From Siphonodentalium dalli (taxonomy: Eukaryota; Mollusca; Scaphopoda; Gadilida; Siphonodentaliidae), in the NCBI GenBank assembly GCA_032622095.1, contig CP136066.1, forward strand, positions 233,374,961 to 233,438,960: a DNA stretch of 64,000 nt, in the 5' to 3' direction. The position numbers and the translations under genes were made by a program. Below the pieces are notes generated by a model. It was not told where the DNA came from and ran no database searches. It worked only from the letters and a program-made list of their open reading frames with translations. Shown here piece after piece: positions 1-10,705 of this stretch (position 1 is its first letter; each line of letters begins with the position of its first letter).

Positions 1-546
1 GTGATTGAAGTAATTTGAACAAAATTGTCTACTAAGAACACGGTTTGTTAGCAGCATGAAAATTAGTCTTACATACAATGTGTGTTGTAACGTCTCTTTG
101 ATCTGGTGAGACACGGTGCTAATCTATTGAAGATATGTGTGTTTCTTTACAGTATAATAAGCATTGCTACAAATATGTATTGTTTAATATCACCGGGAGT
201 GTTGACAATTCCGGAAATATAACTAACATTTAGACCGCTAGAGTGTGCACTTAAATTTCGGCGTTACATTCAATAATTAATTATCATGCCGAATGAAACT
301 ATCATGAACTGTGAGGCGAAACATTAGTTCGTGTGTTGCATGTCCGATATTATTATTTTTGGCCCGACAATTGGATGTTGGATAAGCAGAACACCCAAAC
401 TTTAAAGACGCAAATCATTGGGGTTTGACTTGCGGTGAAGTGGCCGATAAATCCTTCAGATGGATCTATTTAATGATGTGTGTACCTTTAAAGATATTCA
501 ACAACCGACTTGTATATTATCAATACATATTTTCACTCCTATGTGG
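1..546. other. Low-copy DNA, no gene seen
   Basis: AT-rich sequence with short unconvincing reading frames only. I see no tandem repeat, inverted repeat or conserved protein motif here. Confidence 0.5.
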
Positions 547-933
547 TTATCCAATATGTTGCTTTCTTTGTTGTATTGCTTGCAGTTGTGGCCATTTTGA
601 CAGCCATTTCATGGCCACGATTGTATGATTTTCTGTGCGTGTCACTCTATTCGCTCCCGTACTATAATTTAACACAAACTGGTATAACGGCGTAATTCCG
701 ATGCCACAATATATCGTATAATGACCTGTTTCGAGAACTGATGTAGTATCGACAACCATGTTGGAAGCCATCTTGGATAACAAAGTTTCCCCATAGCGGA
801 TTTTTGCGGATTTTGGATATGTTGTTCCTGAGGCTTTTCCGCGTCGAATGACACCAAAATCAGCTTGTATCCAATTTATTCCGGGTTGATCCCCAAATTC
901 TGCTTCAACGACCACACTACTAGTGGTTGACAT
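547..933 (-). CDS. Hypothetical 128-residue ORF, possibly a coding exon
   Basis: An open frame of 128 codons starts at an ATG directly after an in-frame TGA, in a weak start context, and ends at TAG-type termination near 547. Unlike most frames in this window, its composition is balanced and protein-like, with no tandem repetition: an acidic and Trp-containing first third (FGDQPGINWIQADFG) followed by a mixed hydrophobic segment (HYTIYCGIGITPLYQF). No signal peptide, membrane span or known domain is recognisable. A possible splice donor (CAG followed by GTCATT) lies inside it, so the true exon could be shorter. It may be a real exon, a decayed gene or chance. I do not recognise a family. Confidence 0.25.
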   Translation of the reverse strand: MSTTSSVVVEAEFGDQPGINWIQADFGVIRRGKASGTTYPKSAKIRYGETLLSKMASNMVVDTTSVLETGHYTIYCGIGITPLYQFVLNYSTGANRVTRTENHTIVAMKWLSKWPQLQAIQQRKQHIG

Positions 934-1628
934 CGAAGCTCATGTTAATTATACCTGTATCCTCTTGTGTCAGTAAATATGCCAGTGTTTTGATAGTCAC
1001 GGCACTGTCAGTTTTAACATCAGCACTGAGTCGAATGAAGTCAGGTTACAGCCGACCTCAGATCATGCCATGAATCTCTACTCTCGGTCCAGTTGTCACA
1101 ATTTAGTGGAAATTGTCAATGATTAAGCCGGTTTTCGCAGAATTTAAACTTGTCCGGTTAACAAAGGAACCGAAATCAGACCGTCTTAACAACTGTCCAC
1201 AATTGAAAAGGTAACATTTTCCCAAAAAACAATAGTTTGTAATTTGCCTACGATCAAATACGCAAAAAGGCGAATAAAATAGGTGAGTGCTAAAGCAGGG
1301 AACTTAAACCCGGATTTGAGAATAACGCAATTACGTACTCAAGAGAAGACGGACCCGCATAACACATAATTAATGCCGGATTAATAATATATATTAAATG
1401 TCGGATTCAGTCATACTGTATAGAGTCATCACCGTATATAATATGGTCACCGATAAATATACTATTGAATTTTGACGGCATCAACTTTGAATCACGAAAT
1501 TGTTTAACTTAGACAATTTTCATGGGCACATAAAATAACGGTAAAAAACCGTAAAACTGATGGAATGGATTATGACGGTCCGAAACTGTCAAACCGACAG
1601 TATTTTCTAACAGAAACTCGTGAATGTC
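934..1628. other. Low-copy AT-rich DNA, no gene seen
   Basis: No supported gene. The stretch near 1053-1080 (ATCATGCCATGAATCTCTAC) resembles the left arm of the foldback element at 51018-51482, so at least part of this interval is probably dispersed-repeat derived. Confidence 0.4.
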
Positions 1629-1636
1629 TTATCCTA

Positions 1637-2057
1637 CAAGCCTGAGTTTAGTGTAACTGTCAATTGCAGAATGGGGTCCCAAGAGGGTGAATTTAGTTAT
1701 GCTATCCCGCATAGCATCACCAAATTCACCCTCTGTGTACCTAATTATGCATAGCATCATATGATATGGGAGACATAGATTCAGATTGAAGTTCCCAAAT
1801 GGTGAATATTGTGATGTACACCTATTGGGAATCTCGATTATGCAATGTGTCGTCTGCCAATATGGGGATATAGAGAAACTAAACTAAAAAAGAAATATAA
1901 TCTGTATGTGAAGAAGTTTCTGTAGAAATTTGATAATAAAGCAACTTTCCAAAGAAGATGAGGCCTAAGCAGAAGTCCCCAGAGGGTGAATTTAGTGATA
2001 CTAGCCCGCTCTGGGGACATCATTCTATAAATGACAAGCACATTAAACTCAGGCTTT
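1637..2057. mobile_element. hAT-like non-autonomous element with two internal hairpins, copy 1
   Basis: The element is bounded by an exact 8-bp direct repeat TTATCCTA at 1629-1636 and 2058-2065, read as a target-site duplication. The termini are imperfect inverted repeats starting CAAGCCTGAGTTTAGTG on the left and ending CACATTAAACTCAGGCTTT on the right. Inside each end is a hairpin built from AGAGGGTGAATTTAG and its complement (left about 1683-1733). The right hairpin, near 1985-2015, has lost part of its second arm. About 190 bp of internal sequence matches the middle of the 15424-15868 copy. An 8-bp duplication with CA-starting inverted termini is characteristic of hAT elements. No transposase is encoded, so it must be mobilised in trans. 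Confidence 0.8.
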
Positions 2058-2099
2058 TTATCCTATACCAGGCAAACATATCGAAATATAAGCAGCCGA

Positions 2100-2215
2100 G
2101 ATTTCGTATACAATCAGTCCTTTGTATTACGATACTATGCGTATACAGCCTGTTGTTACGACGAAATAAAAATATCGATCAGATTGGATGATCTAACATC
2201 CAATTAGATCACGTG
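2100..2215. repeat. Degenerate single copy of the ~174-bp repeat
   Basis: The order of blocks here (a GTTGTTACGACGAAATA segment, then CAGATTGGAT, then a GATC-rich stretch) parallels the repeats at 2565-2975, at lower similarity. It lies just upstream of the 21-bp array, which appears to have expanded inside this repeat family. Confidence 0.5.
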
Positions 2216-2270
2216 AAGATTAAGCCTTCAGCAAATATGTATAGAGCTTTAACAAAACAAACCAAAAACA

Positions 2271-2537
2271 GCGGTATATTATATGTATAGAGCGGTATAT
2301 TATATGTATAGAGCGGTATATTATATGTATAGAGCGGTATATTATATGTATAGAGCGGTATATTATATGTATAGAGCGGTATATTATATGTATAGAGCGG
2401 TATATTATATGTATAGAGCGGTATATTATATGTATAGAGCGGTATATTATATGTATAGAGCGGTATATTATATGTATAGAGCGGTATATTATATGTATGG
2501 TACGGTATATTATATGTATGGTACGGTATATTATATG
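2271..2537. repeat. 21-bp minisatellite, about 12.7 copies
   Basis: Tandem unit of 21 bp beginning GCGGTATATTATATGTATAG, nearly invariant for ten copies. The last two complete copies carry GTACGG in place of GAGCGG. Because 21 is a multiple of three, both strands stay open as seven-residue repeats. This is an array property and not evidence of coding. AT-rich core with alternating TATA. Confidence 0.95.
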
Positions 2538-2564
2538 GCTGTTTGGTAAACAGTATACAAAACG

Positions 2565-2975
2565 ACACTATTCTATTCTCAGCCGGTTGTTCGGACGGAA
2601 TATAAATCATCGCTCAGATTGGATAGTGATCCCCTAATCGACCTTAATCCTTCCTTATATAAGTATTCATCTCGAGAGATGATCAGACCATATAAGTAGA
2701 CGACATATCATATACATGTACAATCCGTCCCATGTATAACACTATTCTATTCTCAGGCGGTTGTTAGACGGAATATAAATCATCGCTCAGATTGGATAGT
2801 GATCTCCTAATCGACCGTAATCCTTCCTTATATAAGTATTCATCTCGAGACATGATCAGACCATATAAGCAGACGACATATCATATACATTTACAATCCG
2901 TCCGATGTATAACGCTATTCGTATTCTCAGCCGGTTGTTAGGACGGAATAGAAATCGCTCAGATTGGATTGTGAT
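2565..2975. repeat. ~174-bp tandem repeat, about 2.4 copies
   Basis: Three starts are visible at about 2565, 2740 and 2913, each with CTATTC...TATTCTCAG, then CGGTTGTT, a GACGGAATA block and TCAGATTGGATAGTGATC. The first two units are nearly identical, and the third is truncated after the CAGATTGGAT block. Confidence 0.85.
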
Positions 2976-3530
2976 CCCCGATCGTCGTTAAAGTCTGCTA
3001 CAGGGAGCAATAACCTTGAGGTAATCTCGTCTTTTATCGCGAGACGATCACGCGTGGGATTGACAACGCGATTGCATATGTCGGGGAGGGATTTTATAAA
3101 CTACCTTGTATAACTCTTCTCTGCGGACCCGGAAATGACGCAGATCCCGTGGGCAGGAGAAATGATTGCGTGGATTACCTTCGAGTAATTCTAGCGTGCG
3201 ATTGGCGCCGTGCCATGATACATATAGCACCGTCAGCTATATTATTTTACAAATTAACAATTTCTATACTAAATGTATTATCCCACCAGAAGCCATTCAG
3301 TACAAAAAAAAGGTTAAAGTAGTAACAACTTTTGCCATAAAATAAAACACTCGCCAGTAAATATTGGTTGGATATTCCATATTCAAGAACAATGGTTTCT
3401 AGTCTCACATTTCCAACAGTAACTGTTTTTGGCATAAATTTTCAACGGTTTACATTTTCGACCAAAATTTGTATGATACTCGCCATGTGTCCTGCGTTGT
3501 GAGTTTTTTTTGTACTTGGATATGCTGTTC
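2976..3530. other. Low-copy DNA, no gene seen
   Basis: No supported gene or repeat apart from short AT-rich runs. It ends where the double-hairpin element begins. Confidence 0.4.
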
Positions 3531-3970
3531 GAATGCATTCTCTTATATATGCGATTCGACCATAGGTCTCCTCGCATATATAAGAGAATGCATTGGCCTA
3601 ACAAATTTTATATTATTTTGTACAATTGTTAAAAAATGTGAGAACAAATAAAAACAAAATGATAAAAAATTGTTAAAGAAAGAAAGAAATAATGATAAAG
3701 AATGATAAAATTGTTAAAGAATGTAAGAAACAATGATAAAAATTATAATATTGTTAAAGAATGTAAGAAACAAAACGATAAAAAAAAATTGTTATAATGT
3801 AAGAAAAAAATGATAAACAATGTTAAAGAATATCAGAAAAATAGATAAAAAATTGTAAGCCAATGCATTCTCTTATATATGCGAGGCGACATATGGTCGA
3901 CTCGCATATATAAAAGTACGCATCAGTCTTTAATGCTGTACCAGCGCAACTCCAGTCATGAAAGGGTTAA
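3531..3970. mobile_element. Double-hairpin MITE with one TTAA-type right terminus
   Basis: Two near-perfect hairpins at 3531-3597 and 3860-3918 share arms containing GCATTCTCTTATATATGCGA and its complement. Between them lies a degenerate repeat of GATAAAAAATTGTTAAAGAA-like units (3645-3860). The right end reads CCAGTCATGAAAGGGTTAA (ends 3970), the same terminus as the TTAA-flanked elements at 13.2-14.8 kb. No matching left terminus is visible, so this copy is truncated or recombined on the left. The hairpin is followed by CCTAACAA, as in the other copies. Confidence 0.7.
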
Positions 3971-4719
3971 GCTGTTTTCCGTATAAATCCCACCGTAGCC
4001 CTATGTTCACCCCTCACTTAGATATTTAAACATAAATGATAAAAAATGAAATTTGTTTTTAAAGAATGTAAGAAAGATTGATAAAAATAATTTTGGCCAA
4101 TGCATTCGTTTGGTGTAAACATATCTTTATTTCCAAATCCAAACAGATAACTTAATATACAGATTACACATTTAAGCAAATAGAAGTGTTAATATATGGA
4201 AACGAGGATCAGACAAACAAGCCCGAGGGCTTATATGAAGTCTTCCCCTCTTTGGCTACGTGCCCAGTCCCAAATAAGTGAGGGGGGGGTAGTGTTCAGA
4301 CGGGAAGGGTTGGAAATAATGTTTTTTTGGAGAATTGGAGATATATACAGAATTTAATTTAGGAAGGAAAAAGGAAGGAGATAGTGTAATGTATGGCAGG
4401 AGGCAGGGAGAGAGAAATGAGAGAAAGAGAGGGGCGGAGAAAATAGAAGACGAGAGAGGGATAGATGAAGTCGTGAGATGGTGAGCGACGAAGAACTTCA
4501 AGCACTTATTCTGGGAGGGGATATTCCAACACAGCAACAGAATCTACTCGATAATAAGCACGCAATAATTCTGTTCTCTGCATCGTACCTTCTTCCCTCG
4601 TGCTCACTGATTAGAGGAAAACCAATGACATATATACAGCCGTGGTTGAATCCACACGCCATCTTATAATGTGGCATGCACATTCTGCATACTAACTTTC
4701 ACATATGCTGTCACATAAT
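3971..4719. other. Low-copy DNA with a purine-rich tract
   Basis: The plus strand from about 4262 to 4472 is strongly purine-rich (GGAAGG, GAGAGAG and AGGGAG runs), a composition that can form triplex or other non-B DNA. No gene is supported. A GATAAAAAATG repeat tail related to 3645-3860 is at 4036-4090. Confidence 0.5.
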
Positions 4720-5499
4720 GCCCCGGTTCCATATTCCCGATTTTCTGTCCCGAATTAGTATATTCGGCACCAATTCGGGACCAGACCAAATCGGCAGCAT
4801 TCGAGAGAATTCTGGACGAGTTTTATTCCAAAAGCCGCCGAACTGATGACAAAATTTAATCGTCCCGAACATTGCCGAGTATTCCAGAATGCTTCCGAAT
4901 TTCTTCCCGAATGATAAAGAATTATCCCGAACTGATACCGAAATTTCGTGCGAGTAGCTGCCGAATTACCCAGATTACTACCGACTTGTTGCCGAATACC
5001 CCGAATCAATGCCGAACTGGTACCGAATTGATGCCGAATAAATACCGAATTGGTATTCAATTGCTGCCGAACGTCCCGAATCGATGCCGAAATTTGCAGA
5101 TACACCGGATCTCAGTATCAAATCAGCCACACATGGCGAATTCGGGAATAAGCTACCGATTACTGCCGACTACTCCAGAATATCCACCCGAATATTGCCG
5201 AATACTGCCGACTACTCCCGAATAGGTGCCGAATTGCTCCCGAATTTCTTCCGATGATTGACAAATCGGGAGTGATTCGGTTTGGTTCCCGATAGTTTTG
5301 AACATTTCAAAACTGTCGGGAGTGGGCCCAGAATCGTCCCGAATCGACCCCGATAGCACCGATATCCCCGATCATGTTCGGGGGTAAAAATTCACTGTAC
5401 CGACTCGTCCCGAACTTACTCCACGATTTTTGCAAAATTATGATTCGGGAGTCATTCGGGAACATTCGGGGTGGAAAATCGGGGATATGGAACCGGGGC
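4720..5499. mobile_element. Foldback element with ~35-bp terminal inverted repeats
   Basis: Left end GCCCCGGTTCCATATTCCCG (from 4720) and right end, the complement of GCCCCGGTTCCATATCCCCG (to 5499), are inverted copies that continue about 35 bp with few mismatches. The interior is made of short degenerate CCGAAT and TGCCGAA units, denser in the 4870-5250 half. It also contains a small hairpin of GATAGTTTTGAA type near 5288-5320. The frames here are repeat-driven and have no domain. I could not define a clean target-site duplication. Confidence 0.75.
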
Positions 5500-5686
5500 T
5501 TAAGTGTATAGTATACTTTTTCACAGCTGTCTTACTCATGTTCAAAATTGTAAATAATCTTGTAAATACTCTTCTCCAGAAATGGAGGTATTGAAATAAA
5601 TATATAGTGGTGGGTTGTTTTCAATGACTGTGTTGTTGCGTTATTATAAATTATACTCGTGTATAGTAATCGTTATGCGTCAGGGG
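5500..5686. other. Short AT-rich linker
   Basis: No feature is recognised between the foldback element and the 34-bp minisatellite. Confidence 0.4.
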
Positions 5687-5860
5687 CCGGTGGGAGGGGG
5701 TCAATCACAATTACTGTTAACCGGTGGGAGGGGGTCAATCACAATTACTGTTAACCGGTGGGAGGGGGTCAATCACAATTACTGTTAACCGGTGGGAGGG
5801 GGTCAATCACAATTACTGTTAACCGGTGGGAGGGGGTCAATCACAATTACTGTTAACCGG
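5687..5860. repeat. 34-bp minisatellite, five identical copies
   Basis: Unit begins CCGGTGGGAGGGGGTCAATC and ends ACTGTTAA. Five copies are identical, plus a final CCGG at 5857-5860. The lack of divergence suggests very recent expansion. It directly abuts the presumed 3' end of the minus-strand LINE. Confidence 0.95.
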
Positions 5861-8168
5861 ACATCCGTCATTCTCTTGGTTTAAACATATTTATTCGCCA
5901 TATATGCATATAATACATACATTTGGCAACGGGATTGAAGAACAAGTGCGGGCCACTTATATGCTACTTCTCTCCCGATCACCAGACAATCAAGTGAAAG
6001 AAAAAAATGAACATGGCATTGAACAATTATATATGGTATTAAAGTGTATAATGTTAAAGTTTGATTGTTGCTAGTCTCTCCCAACTTGTTCGAAAGTATC
6101 TGGTTGCTATAGTGTACTGTGCTCATCTATCCTTAACAATGGTAAGGTGGCAGGACAGTGCAATATGTTCTTATAGAGCGTTTATGACTATACTCAGAAA
6201 TATTATTTTGTTTTTTCTTTCTTCACTAGTAGTCGTCTGCTGTTGAACTTCGTGTGTTCTCACCCTGGGGTGTGTCTCTTATAAAGATTTGGACAGCCTT
6301 GAAAATGTCTTCATTATTGAAATTTGATAAGCTTGGATCTCCAAATAGTAAAGTTTTTACTGAATAAATATTGAATCGTAGTAGCTTGTTCAGCAAGTCT
6401 ACTCTTGGAATAATATGCAATTGACATTGGAAAAAAATAATGAAATGCGTTTTCTTCACCATCGCCGCATCTACAGGCTTTGGACACCGCAATATAATTG
6501 AAGTATTTATCTGATTGGAGTTCACTGCATTCGCACCTGAGTCGACATTGTAAGATATTTAGTGATCGTTTCCCTGTAGAAAAATACTTAGGAAGTTTAA
6601 CCGGATTGGGAATAAGTGATTGTCGAAAACATTCATAATTCATGTTTCTTATTTTTTTATCGCGTTTATTCCAGTCATTTATACACTTGAGCATGAAGGT
6701 GGACTCTTTTCTTTTGTAATTGCATTTCATAGGGATAAAATTTGATGCATTTCTGGTATCATGGTCATTTCGGGCGCTGAATTTGAATGGTATAAGGTCT
6801 GTCAAATAGTTAGGTGTTTTTTCGTTTACTATATTGTGGAATGTCAAAACCTGTTTGTAATATCTTCGAGTTTCTAACGTCTCCCAACCTAGTTCGGTCA
6901 GAAGTCTAATATTTGGAACTGATCTGGTGCAACCGGTGACTATTCTAGCTGCTTCGTATTGAACATCTTCTAGATATTTTAGTAAGTAATCAGGTGCACC
7001 AGACCAAACGTTACTAGCGTATTCCATAAGGGATCGAACATGGGATAAATAGAGGGTTTGAAGTGTTTCACGATTTAGCATTGCTCTTAGTTTACGCAAT
7101 TGTGACAGGCGTGCGTATGCCCTTGTGCATATATTACCAATGTGTGTGTTCCAACTTAGGTTGTCGTCAATATCCAATCCTAGGTGTTTGTGGCTATTAG
7201 AGTATTCTAGGGTTACCCCGTCGAATATGATTGTAGGTTTAACAGCACTTGGCTTGGAAAATAACATTAGATTGGTTTTACTACTATTAAATTGGACACA
7301 CCAATTTTCAGCCCAGTCTCTGATTTTGTTCATGTCTCTATTGACTGTCAATTGAAGGTTATACGTATCACTATCGCTGTTGATTAAACATGTGTCGGCA
7401 GCATACAGTCTTGTGCTAGATTTAATTCCATCGGCAATGTCATTAATGTAAATTAAAAACATCAGAGGCCCGACTACAGATCCCTGGGGCACACCAGCTG
7501 ATATTGAGGAGTACTGCGAAAAGCTTGAGTTGACTCTAACTCTTTGCTGTCTATTTTGTAAATAGTTTGTCATCCATTTCAGAATATTACCTTTCAAACC
7601 ATATTTCTCTAATTTTAAAACAAGACCTCGGTGCCAGACTTTGTCAAACGCTTTGGAAATATCGAAAAATACTGCACAACTCGTTTGGCCCTCGTCGATT
7701 GCACAGTGGATATTATGAATGATTTCAATTAGTTGAAATTCGGTACTATGACCAGGTATAAATCCAGACTGATGCTTATATAAAAGGTTGTGGGTTTTCA
7801 AATGGCTTAGAATTTCATTAAAAACTAATCTCTCTAGTACCTTGCCGACACAACTTATAAGAGATATCGGACGATAATTTAAAGGGTCATGCCTATCACC
7901 TTTTTTTAAAGAGGGGCATCACATCGGCTTTCTTCCAAGCTGTAGGGAAACAACAGCTCTTTAAAGATAAATTGAAAATTATTTTAAGTGGTTTGCAAAC
8001 TGAGCCATGTGTTTCCCTTAGCATTTTGTTACTTATACCATCGGGGCCCGTGGCTTTATTTGTGAGTAAAATTTTCAAAAAATTTGATATGTCCTCCTCG
8101 GTAGTTTTGATATCTTCTATTTTTTCGGTTGTTCTTTCTACAAATTTCGGTAATGTCGATTTTTCATT
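5861..8168 (-). mobile_element. 5'-truncated LINE (Jockey/CR1-group)
   Basis: A minus-strand non-LTR retrotransposon remnant. The coding part is at 6226-8168, and about 365 bp of untranslated sequence follows down to the minisatellite at 5860, with an AATAAA on the minus strand near 5893. The endonuclease and ORF1 regions expected upstream of the reverse transcriptase are absent. The frame closes at a TAA at 8169-8171, so either 5' truncation, as is usual for target-primed reverse transcription, or decay ended the copy there. No poly(A) tail or target duplication could be delimited. Confidence 0.75.
6226..8168 (-). pseudogene. LINE reverse transcriptase, broken by two frameshifts and an active-site change
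   Basis: The product would copy element RNA into DNA at a nick. Visible motifs in order are KATGPDG (finger entry), NYRPIS, GFIPGHST, FFDISKAFDKVWH (motif A, aspartate at residue 47 of the long 495-codon frame), AGVPQGSVVGPLMFLIYIND (motif B), YAADT (motif C, residues 133-137), HLGLDIDD, and a C-terminal CRCGDGEENAFHYFF cysteine/histidine segment. The coding frame changes at a seven-T run (7901-7907, +1) and at a seven-A run (6431-6437, apparent -1), after which a second frame continues to 6226. Motif C normally has two aspartates. The first is alanine here (codon at 7397-7399, GCC). The rest is well preserved, so the copy is young but should be inactive. The group assignment is from motif style only. 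Confidence 0.9.
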
Positions 8169-8669
8169 TTACAAACATTAAAATCGTTGGGGTAATGATG
8201 TTTTACGTCGAAGCCCCGTATATAGGTATTTCTGTATCGGGGTTTAGCTTTGTTGATCCGCTCACATAAAATCCACCATAACTGTAATAATACATCAATG
8301 TGGCCGTAAGATGTCACGCTTTTCCATCTATATGACAACATGCATATATTGATTTGCGGGGTAAAATCGATTAATACTGACAAAAATCCCGCCCTGGTTC
8401 TGGCGTAAATTATGGTATAGAAAGCCATACACACGAGACTTCGACGTAAAACATTATCCGAAACAATTTCACTTGCTGGTTTGCGTCGAATGAAACTTGG
8501 ACAAATTATATTGTTTGTTTTTGTTTTGTTTTTTATTGTGTAATGTGTGGTTTGTTTCTTGTTTTGTTCGTTATGTCTGTTCCGCTGTATTTCACATACG
8601 TGTAGCCCCGAATGTTATTATGTCGACGCTTCTAATTTCCATGTAACGGGATTTGTTGTTGGTAGAAGT
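8169..8669. other. Possible decayed LINE upstream sequence and low-copy DNA
   Basis: A minus-strand frame (8138-8434) overlaps the closed LINE frame and may hold degraded upstream element sequence, but no endonuclease motif is seen. The rest is T-rich low-copy DNA. Confidence 0.35.
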
Positions 8670-8915
8670 TTCCTGGGTGCGTTCAATTTCAGCCCCGGAA
8701 TGCCGATGATGTTTTCCGGATTCATTCGATTTCAGCCCCGGAATGCCGATGATGTTTCCTCGTTTTCGTTGATTTCAGCCCTGGAGCGCCGATGTCCGGA
8801 TTGGTTCGATTTAAGCGCCGATGTTGTTTCCCGGATTCGTTCGATTTCAGCCCCGGGGCGCCTATGTTGTTTCCCGGATGCATTCGATTTCAGCCCCGGA
8901 ATGCCGATGAGTGGT
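8670..8915. repeat. Degenerate ~40-50-bp tandem repeat, about six copies
   Basis: Recurring block TTCGATTTCAGCCCCGGAAT followed by GCCGATGATGTTTCC, with substitutions and small deletions between copies. It is open on the plus strand as part of a 125-codon frame, which I read as a repeat artefact. Confidence 0.85.
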
Positions 8916-9626
8916 ACCCATTGAATCGCACTCGTCTGTGATATGTGGAGTTATCTCTCAAATCAGGAACCTTGTCTGGATGTTTCTGGTGATACCTGGG
9001 AATGGATGGACGATAAATAAACACATTTTATTGCATTATATACATAGCAAAGGAATTGAGAAACCAGTTTCTCAAATAATAGAAGGTTTCGCCCCCCCCC
9101 CCCCCCACAAAATTTGACACAAAAATTCACATAAAATAAATACACACATATATAATTACGATTTATATGTATTACATCGTGACATATAATGTAAATTAAT
9201 TATGCCTTTCGGTATATTTCGGAATGTGGTTCATATATGTGGGTTGTGCGAATTTGGTGGCTTTGTCATTTCTTACAATTTTATTTGCAAACGGGTTTAA
9301 ATATAACTGCGTATTAAATGTTTTACTTCATGCAGTTTTGCAGCATGCAGCTGCATGTTTTTCTGTGCTTCATATTGTTATATAGTATACTACCATCTGT
9401 TGTAAAAATATAGAGATCCAGGGGGGCTGGGAACGCGCAGAATACAGGGGTAAAGATGTCTTCGGTAACATGGACAAAGGTATATAAAATCTAGGTACAC
9501 ATTCCGAAGCACCACTTGGACAATTTATAGTCAGATAAATGAAAAACAGGAGCATAACAGAAGTATGCTTGGTGTTTTGAAATTTTGAAAATATAAGTAT
9601 ACTATATGACAAGCGTACACTGAGAA
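8916..9626. other. Low-copy DNA with a poly-C run
   Basis: No gene is supported. An uninterrupted C run of about 17 bases lies at 9090-9106. The remainder is AT-rich. Confidence 0.4.
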
Positions 9627-9905
9627 AAAAAATTTAGTCAAAGTGACTACGATACCTTAGTCACAACCCTTGTCTCAAAATTAACTAAGATTGCTTAGTC
9701 ACAGTGACTAAGTTACCTTTGTCAAAGTGACTAAGATAAGTTAGTCAACATTAACTAAGATTAGGTTCATCTTAGTCAGTGCGACTAAGTTACCTTGGTC
9801 AAAGTGACTACGATAAGTTAGTCAAAATTAACTAAGATTAGGTTCATCTCAGTAAGTGTGACTAAGATACCTTAGTCAAATTGACTATGATAACCTACTT
9901 ACAGT
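9627..9905. repeat. Dense TTAGTCA / TGACTAA repeat cluster
   Basis: Short inverted units TTAGTCA and TGACTAA alternate throughout. They are embedded in a longer imperfect period of about 85 bp marked by TTAACTAAGATTAGGTTCAT, which occurs twice (from about 9750 and 9828). Similar to a microsatellite with palindromic units. TGACTAA resembles AP-1/bZIP-type sites, but regulatory use is not shown. Confidence 0.85.
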
Positions 9906-10038
9906 GAAGTATGCTAGTGTGGAATGACTACAGTCATGGGTAAGTTACCCTTGTAAACTTGAGTAACTTAAAATGTAGGTTAATCAGAAATGACTGATTG
10001 AAACAAGGGGTGACCTGAATAACCCGGATGAGAGTTCC

Positions 10039-10514
10039 TTAAAGGTACTCAACCCGTAAAGAGGGTCCCCATCTCAACAGATTCCAACAACAACAATCCG
10101 ATCAGAGGGTCCTATATTACTATTTCTTTGGCTTTGGGGGTAAAAAATATTTGATTCGAGTCGAGGAACCCATCAAACAAAGCTCAGAGTTATTAGATAT
10201 TGATTTTTCAAATTTGTTATGTTCTCGAGATGAGTACTAATAACTGCCGTAATCTGCTCTGGATGTGTACTCCAAATCTATTCAAACAGACAAGGATGAA
10301 TTACTCTAAAATCAAGTGGTAATTTTAACGCAATTTTGACTGAGTTCAGGGCCAGATAGTATTCCCGATAATGAAAAATAATAGATTTCTAAAATCGATA
10401 TCTAACAAATCTGAGCTTTGATGGGTGACTTCCTCGACTCGAATCAAATATTTTTGACCCCCGAAGCCATTGAAATAGTAATTGAGAGGAGTTTTATCGG
10501 GTTGAGTACCTTTA
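10039..10514. mobile_element. TTAA-flanked MITE with long inverted arms
   Basis: TTAA at 10039-10042 and at 10511-10514 flanks exact inverted ends AGGTACTCAACCCG and CGGGTTGAGTACCT. Inverted similarity continues through both arms (about 10043-10215 against 10370-10510), including the TTTGATTCGAGTCGAGGAA block and its complement. Small ORFs inside it are frames through the repeat, not genes. TTAA targeting is typical of piggyBac-type elements. Confidence 0.8.
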
Positions 10515-10617
10515 ATCACCACAAGATAAAGTAATAGATTTAATGCTATATTCAATTTATAAAATTATTAAAACAAGGTAACAAAATAATTCATTTATAT
10601 AGATACATAAGCACCAC

Positions 10618-10705
10618 TGTGGCTTGGTCTACATGTTTGACCACACATATATCACAGCTAGTGGCTACATGTTTGACCACGTGACACATATATCACAGCT
10701 AGGGG
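10618..10705. repeat. Direct duplication of ~43 bp
   Basis: Two copies of a block with CTACATGTTTGACCAC and ACATATATCACAGCTAG. The second copy has a short GTGAC insertion. Confidence 0.75.

Noticed and set aside
2209-2610. 133-codon TYNIPLY repeat ORF and its plus-strand MYRAVYY counterpart
   Set aside because: A 21-bp unit open on both strands. No support for coding.
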